Shown: positions 29,644-33,518 of the stretch, piece after piece
How the letters are laid out: each line of letters opens with the position of its first letter
How positions within the stretch are numbered: the first letter of the stretch is position 1
Source of the DNA: an uncultured Collinsella sp.
Lineage (GTDB): Bacteria; Actinomycetota; Coriobacteriia; Coriobacteriales; Coriobacteriaceae
Assembly: GCA_902470925.1 (NCBI GenBank)
Contig: CABRIF010000015.1
Span: forward strand, 1-33,518
Length of the DNA stretch: 33,518 nt
Direction of reading: 5' to 3'
Notes under the pieces: generated by a model
What the model was told of the DNA's origin: nothing
Databases searched by the model: none
What the model saw: the letters and a program-made list of their open reading frames with translations, nothing else
Position numbers and translations under genes: made by a program

Positions 29644-31008
29644 ATGTTCATCACGCCTCAGGAGATTGCCGAAACGCGCGGCATGGTGACCGAGCACAAT
29701 CTCGACATCCGTACCATCACCATGGGCATCTCGCTCATGGGATGCGCCGATGAGGACCTGGGGCGCATGTGTACCAAGGTCTACGACCACGTGACGGCAA
29801 CCGCCGAGCACCTGGTGGAGACGGCTTCCGACCTGGAGCGCGAGTACGGTATCCCGATCGTGAACAAGCGCGTTTCGGTGACGCCGATCGCCCAGATCGC
29901 CTCGGCGTGCCCCGACCTCGACTTGGTGCCGCTCGCCTGTGCGCTCGACCGCGCTGCCGAGACGCTGGGTATCGACTACCTGGGAGGCTATTCGGCGCTG
30001 GTGCACAAGGGCATCGGTGACGCCGACCGCCGCCTGATCGACTGCATTCCGCGTGCGCTGGCCGAGACGAGCCGGGTGTGCTCGAGCTTGAACGTGGCCA
30101 CCCTGCGCGCAGGCATCAACATGGACGCCGTGCTCTTGGCGGCGCAGACCATCGTCCGGGCCGCGCAGCTCACCGCCGACCGCGAGTGCGTCGGCGCCTC
30201 GAAGTTCGTGTGCTTCGCCAATATGGTGGAGGATTCCCCGTTCATGGCCGGCGCGGTGCACGGGTCGGGCGAGGCCGACGCGGTGATCAATGTGGGCGTC
30301 TCGGGCCCCGGCGTGATGGCGGCGGCGCTTGAGGAGCTGCCGGAGAGCGCCAGCATGATGGAGGTCGCCGAGCGCATCAAGCAGACGGCGTTCAAGATCA
30401 CCCGTGCTGGCGAGCTGATGAGCCGCGAGGCCGCGCGCCGCCTGGGCGTGGAGAAGGGCATCGTGGACCTCTCCTTGGCACCGACCCCCGCGGTAGGCGA
30501 CTCGGTGGCGCGCATCCTGGAGATCATCGGCGTGGGGCAGTGCGGCGGCCCGGGTACCACGGCGGCGCTCGCGTTGCTGAACGACTGCGTGAAGAAGGGC
30601 GGCGTGATGGCGAGCTCGAGCGTGGGCGGGCTGTCGGGTGCGTTCATCCCGGTGTCGGAGGACGCGGGCATGATCGCGGCGGCCGAGGCCGGTGCGCTGT
30701 CGCTCGAGAAGCTCGAGGCCATGACCTGCGTGTGCTCGGTGGGCTTGGATATGATCGCGGTGCCGGGCGACACGAGCGTCGAGACGCTCGTGGGCATCAT
30801 CGCCGACGAGATGGCGATCGGCGTGATCAACAACAAGACCACGGCGGTGCGCATCATTCCGGCGATCGGCAAGGGCGTGGGCGAGTCGGTCGATTACGGC
30901 GGCCTGTTCGGGCGCGCTCCCGTCATGCCGGTGAACCGTCATGCGGGCACCGTGCTGGCGCATCGCGGCGGTCGCTTCCCGGCCCCGCTGAACTCGCTGA
31001 AAAACTAG
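29644..31008 (+). CDS. PFL family protein (UPF0210 / DUF711)
   Basis: 454-residue protein of the UPF0210 family, annotated as PFL-like because of fold similarity to pyruvate formate-lyase; no reaction is known. Full length and typical: it starts MFITPQEIAETRGMV, has the family's LDIRTITMGISLMGCAD (20-36), ANMVEDSPFMAGAVHGSGE, VSGPGVMAAAL and the C-terminal HRGGRFPAPLNSLKN. It lacks the glycyl radical loop of true PFL. Start at 29644 with AAGGGGAG upstream. In many genomes the gene follows a small ACT-domain protein; here its upstream neighbour is the divergent yhbY and no ACT gene is present. Confidence 0.92.
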   Translation: MFITPQEIAETRGMVTEHNLDIRTITMGISLMGCADEDLGRMCTKVYDHVTATAEHLVETASDLEREYGIPIVNKRVSVTPIAQIASACPDLDLVPLACALDRAAETLGIDYLGGYSALVHKGIGDADRRLIDCIPRALAETSRVCSSLNVATLRAGINMDAVLLAAQTIVRAAQLTADRECVGASKFVCFANMVEDSPFMAGAVHGSGEADAVINVGVSGPGVMAAALEELPESASMMEVAERIKQTAFKITRAGELMSREAARRLGVEKGIVDLSLAPTPAVGDSVARILEIIGVGQCGGPGTTAALALLNDCVKKGGVMASSSVGGLSGAFIPVSEDAGMIAAAEAGALSLEKLEAMTCVCSVGLDMIAVPGDTSVETLVGIIADEMAIGVINNKTTAVRIIPAIGKGVGESVDYGGLFGRAPVMPVNRHAGTVLAHRGGRFPAPLNSLKN

Positions 31009-31079
31009 CTTGAGCTTCCAGGGCGGCTTCGATGCATTTTCGGAGCTTCCTCGATAGATGACCGTGTTTTTTCTTGCCA

Positions 31080-31114
31080 GCAGGCCGCAAAGCGCCCGGC
31101 GCGGAGCGGCCTGC
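31080..31114 (+). promoter_or_regulatory. Hairpin between the PFL gene and glnA
   Basis: GCAGGCCGC (31080-31088) pairs with GCGGCCTGC (31106-31114), with an inner GCGC/GCGC stem. It lies 72 nt after the PFL stop and 122 nt before glnA. Only a weakly T-rich tract (TACGATTTGTTTC) follows. Possible terminator or part of the glnA leader. The remaining leader shows nothing else I can name. Confidence 0.4.
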
Positions 31115-31236
31115 GGTACCCTACGATTTGTTTCACGCTTGCAATGCGCAGGAAACCATGACGAAACGCTTTGCGCGTAAGCTCTGGGCATCCACACGCA
31201 CGGCGCCGGGCACGGCGCGTCACGAAGGGAGCATGT

Positions 31237-33327
31237 ATGGCCGATCTCACGGACCGCTTCGGCACGATGGTCTTCTCCGAAGACGTTATGAAGAAGTGGC
31301 TTCCAAAGGACGTGTACAAAAAACTCGCCGCCACCATCGAGGAGAGCCAGCCGCTCGACCTGGATGTGGCGAATGCGGTTGCGCACGCGATGAAGGAGTG
31401 GGCCATCTCGAAGGGCGCAACGCATTACGCGCACTGGTTCCAGCCGCTGTCGGGCATCACCAGCGAGAAGCACGATAGCTTCCTGGAGCCCAACCACGAC
31501 GGCACCGCGATCACGAAGTTCTCGGGCAAGGCCCTCATCAAGGGCGAGCCGGATGCCTCGAGCTTCCCCAACGGGGGCCTGCGCGCCACCTTCGAGGCCC
31601 GCGGCTACACCGCCTGGGATGCCACGAGCCCGGCGTTCATCAAGGACGGTGTGCTGTGCATCCCCACGGCCTTCTGCTCCTACAACGGCGAGGCCCTCGA
31701 CAAGAAGACCCCGCTTCTGCGCTCCATGACGGCGCTCGATCTGCAGGCCAAGCGCGTGCTGGCGCTGTTCGGGAAGAAGCCGAAGAAGGTCGTCCCCTCG
31801 GTGGGCGATGAGCAGGAGTACTTCCTGATCAAGAAGGACGCCTACCGTCGCCGTCGCGACCTGGTGATCTGCGGCCGCACGCTGTTCGGTGCCGCCCCCT
31901 GCAAGGGCCAGGAGCTCGAGGAGCACTATTTCGGTGCGATCCGCCCCACGGTGTCGGCCTACATGAAGGATTTGGACAACGAGCTGTGGGCGCTCGGCAT
32001 TCCGGCCAAGACCAAGCACAACGAGGTTGCCCCCTGCCAGCATGAGCTCGCCCCGGTGTATTCCGAGCTCAACGAGGCGGTGGACAACAACCTGCTCGTG
32101 ATGGAGAAGATGAAGCTCATCGCCAGCCGTCACGACCTGGCATGCCTGCTGCACGAGAAGCCGTTCGAGGGCATCAACGGCTCGGGCAAGCACAACAACT
32201 GGTCGCTGGGCACCGCCGACGAGAACCTGCTCGATCCGGGCGACACGCCGCTGGAGAACCTGCAGTTCGTGGTGTTCCTGACAGCGGTTATCGAGGCTGT
32301 GGATAAGTACCAGGACCTGCTGCGCGCGAGCGTGGCGAGCTGCGGCAACGACCATCGCCTGGGGGCCAACGAGGCGCCGCCCGCGATCGTGTCCATCTTT
32401 TTGGGCGACCAGCTGACCGAGGTCGTCGAGATGATCATGGACGGCAAGGCGAGCGTGCACGCCACGACCGATACGATCGATTTCGGCACCGTGATCTTGC
32501 CCGACCTCGAGCAGGACAACACCGACCGCAACCGCACGAGCCCCTTCGCGTTCACCGGTAACAAGTTCGAGTTCCGCGCGGTGGGTTCGGAGGCGAACGT
32601 CTCGGATTCCAACATGGTGCTCGACGCCGCCGTGGCTCAGTCCCTGCGCGATTTCGCCGATGCGCTCGAGGGCGTGCCGGCCGACGAGTTCCGCCAGGCC
32701 GCGCTTGTCTACTGCGCCGAGCACCTGCGCCAGCACCGCCGCATCCTGTTCAGCGGCGACGGGTATTCCGAGGCCTGGCAGCAGGAGGCCGAGCTCCGTG
32801 GCCTGTGCAACTTCCGCACCACCGCCGACGCGCTGCCGGCGTTCGTGGCCGAGAAGAATCTCTCCCTGTTCCGCGAGATGGGCGTGCTGTCCGAGGCTGA
32901 GGCCGTGGCGCGCTACGAGTGCAAGCTCGAGAAATACAACAAGTTGATGAACATCGAGGCGACGACGATGATCCGTGAGGCCCGTCGCACCTACCGCCCG
33001 GCTATCACGGCCTATGCCACCAAGGTTGCCAAGGGCCTGGAGACGATTCGCGCCGCCGGCGCCGATGCGGTCATGCAGTGCGAGCAGAACACCCTGAACA
33101 AGCTCTGCCGCGGCATCACCGAGATCAACGAGTCCATCAAGGCGCTCGACGCGCTGCATGGCGAGGCCGAGGCGACCGTGGACGGGCAGAAGCAGGCGCT
33201 GTGCTATGCGCACCAGGTCATTCCGGCGATGGAGCGTCTGCGCGCGGCTGTCGACGCGATGGAAGAGATTGTGGCGGCCGACTACTGGCCGGTTCCCACC
33301 TACGACGACGTCCTGTTCTACGTGTAG
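31237..33327 (+). CDS. glnA: Glutamine synthetase type III
   Basis: 696-residue GSIII (GlnN type), which makes glutamine from glutamate, ammonia and ATP. Type III is shown by the length (about 700, against 440-470 for GSI) and by the motifs HWFQPLSGITSEKHDSF, GDEQEYFLI (190-198, metal ligands), NEVAPCQHE (262-270), PFEGINGSGKHNNWS (309-323), GANEAPPAIVSIFLG and NRTSPFAFTGNKFEFR (432-447). The C-terminal 150 residues are helical, as in other dodecameric GSIII enzymes. ATG at 31237 follows AAGGGAG; the ATG 4 nt earlier is out of frame. It ends in a strong terminator, so it is probably transcribed alone. The symbol glnN is also used. No adenylylation Tyr site of the GSI type is expected or seen. 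Confidence 0.97.
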   Translation: MADLTDRFGTMVFSEDVMKKWLPKDVYKKLAATIEESQPLDLDVANAVAHAMKEWAISKGATHYAHWFQPLSGITSEKHDSFLEPNHDGTAITKFSGKALIKGEPDASSFPNGGLRATFEARGYTAWDATSPAFIKDGVLCIPTAFCSYNGEALDKKTPLLRSMTALDLQAKRVLALFGKKPKKVVPSVGDEQEYFLIKKDAYRRRRDLVICGRTLFGAAPCKGQELEEHYFGAIRPTVSAYMKDLDNELWALGIPAKTKHNEVAPCQHELAPVYSELNEAVDNNLLVMEKMKLIASRHDLACLLHEKPFEGINGSGKHNNWSLGTADENLLDPGDTPLENLQFVVFLTAVIEAVDKYQDLLRASVASCGNDHRLGANEAPPAIVSIFLGDQLTEVVEMIMDGKASVHATTDTIDFGTVILPDLEQDNTDRNRTSPFAFTGNKFEFRAVGSEANVSDSNMVLDAAVAQSLRDFADALEGVPADEFRQAALVYCAEHLRQHRRILFSGDGYSEAWQQEAELRGLCNFRTTADALPAFVAEKNLSLFREMGVLSEAEAVARYECKLEKYNKLMNIEATTMIREARRTYRPAITAYATKVAKGLETIRAAGADAVMQCEQNTLNKLCRGITEINESIKALDALHGEAEATVDGQKQALCYAHQVIPAMERLRAAVDAMEEIVAADYWPVPTYDDVLFYV

Positions 33328-33407
33328 GGGCGCCACCGCGCGTGACGGGGCACGGCCTCGAAGGCGAAAGTGCCGGGAAGCCTGTTGATGCGCCCGTAAG
33401 GTCGTTC

Positions 33408-33467
33408 AGCCTCCCATCTTGTGAGCAACGGTTTGCGTTGAACCGCTCGCAGGGTGGGAGGCTTTTT
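33408..33467 (+). terminator. Intrinsic terminator of glnA
   Basis: Long imperfect hairpin with AGCCTCCCA (33408-33416) pairing TGGGAGGCT (33455-33463), an inner stem GTGAGC/GCTCGC and CGGTT/AACCG, and TTTTT at 33463-33467, 81 nt after the glnA stop. Confidence 0.9.
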
Positions 33468-33487
33468 GGTGGCGAGCGGCGGGGATG

Positions 33488-33518
33488 CTGTCTCTTATAC
33501 ACATCTGACGCTGCCGAC
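33488..33518 (-). other. Sequencing adaptor: Nextera Read-1 arm
   Basis: CTGTCTCTTATACACATCT (the Tn5 mosaic end, 33488-33506) followed by GACGCTGCCGAC, the reverse complement of the Read-1 arm, cut 2 nt short. Not genome. A minus-strand frame starting here again reads MYKRQ. Confidence 0.98.

Noticed and set aside
31158..31300. Possible leader peptide MTKRFARKLW before glnA
   Set aside because: It has a fair AGGAAACC upstream but its frame runs into glnA in the wrong phase for over 100 codons with shadow-like composition. No attenuator follows.

Overview
The window is one contig of high-GC bacterial DNA (genomic part 48-33487). Both ends still carry Illumina Nextera adaptor: P5 tail, an 8-nt index and the Read-1 transposon arm at 1-47, and the reverse complement of the Read-1 arm at 33488-33518. 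Gene content and style (type III glutamine synthetase, a PFL/UPF0210 protein, PEP carboxylase, a giant ATPase-SARP regulator, Tat-type signals, a sortase-type LPRTG protein, strong AGGAGG ribosome sites, very GC-rich spacers) suggest an anaerobic actinobacterium of the Coriobacteriia, perhaps Collinsella or a relative. That placement is inference.

Layout. 48-6700 (minus strand) is a nucleoside salvage region: deoD with its own terminator, then nupN-nupO-nupP-nupQ (BMP lipoprotein, double ATPase, two permeases), closed by a terminator at 115-147. 7329-10874 (minus) holds a YitT membrane protein and a Tat-exported, LPRTG-bearing GH3 N-acetylglucosaminidase, each with a palindromic candidate operator upstream. 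Low-specificity threonine aldolase (minus) and hisS (plus) are divergent at 11275-13762, followed by ppc. 16734-17311 contains a rod-shaped potential RNA, a textbook terminator and an operator-like region, then mglB-mglA-mglC (17312-21956). The rest carries a DUF2130 nuclease-like protein, an APC amino-acid permease, a 1003-residue STAND/SARP regulator, yhbY, a PFL-family protein and type III glnA.

The most striking system is the mgl operon. MglB appears to be a natural circular permutation of the galactose/glucose-binding protein. It starts, after a Tat lipoprotein signal, at the strand that lies near residue 85 of the E. coli mature protein, runs to the usual C-terminus, passes through a linker of about 22 residues, and ends with the segment that is normally the N-terminus. 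Nine of the ten classical sugar-contact residues appear to be kept. Its permease partner MglC carries an extra N-terminal coiled-coil region of about 215 residues. MglA is ordinary. Both ABC operons (nup and mgl) have two tandem hairpins in a gap of about 180 nt between the binding-protein gene and the ATPase gene, which would let the binding protein be made in excess.

Other signals worth checking are a 22-bp-period direct repeat just upstream of the SARP gene (the geometry known for SARP operators), a 25-bp inverted repeat in the AT-richer deoD-yitT gap, and the rod RNA after ppc.
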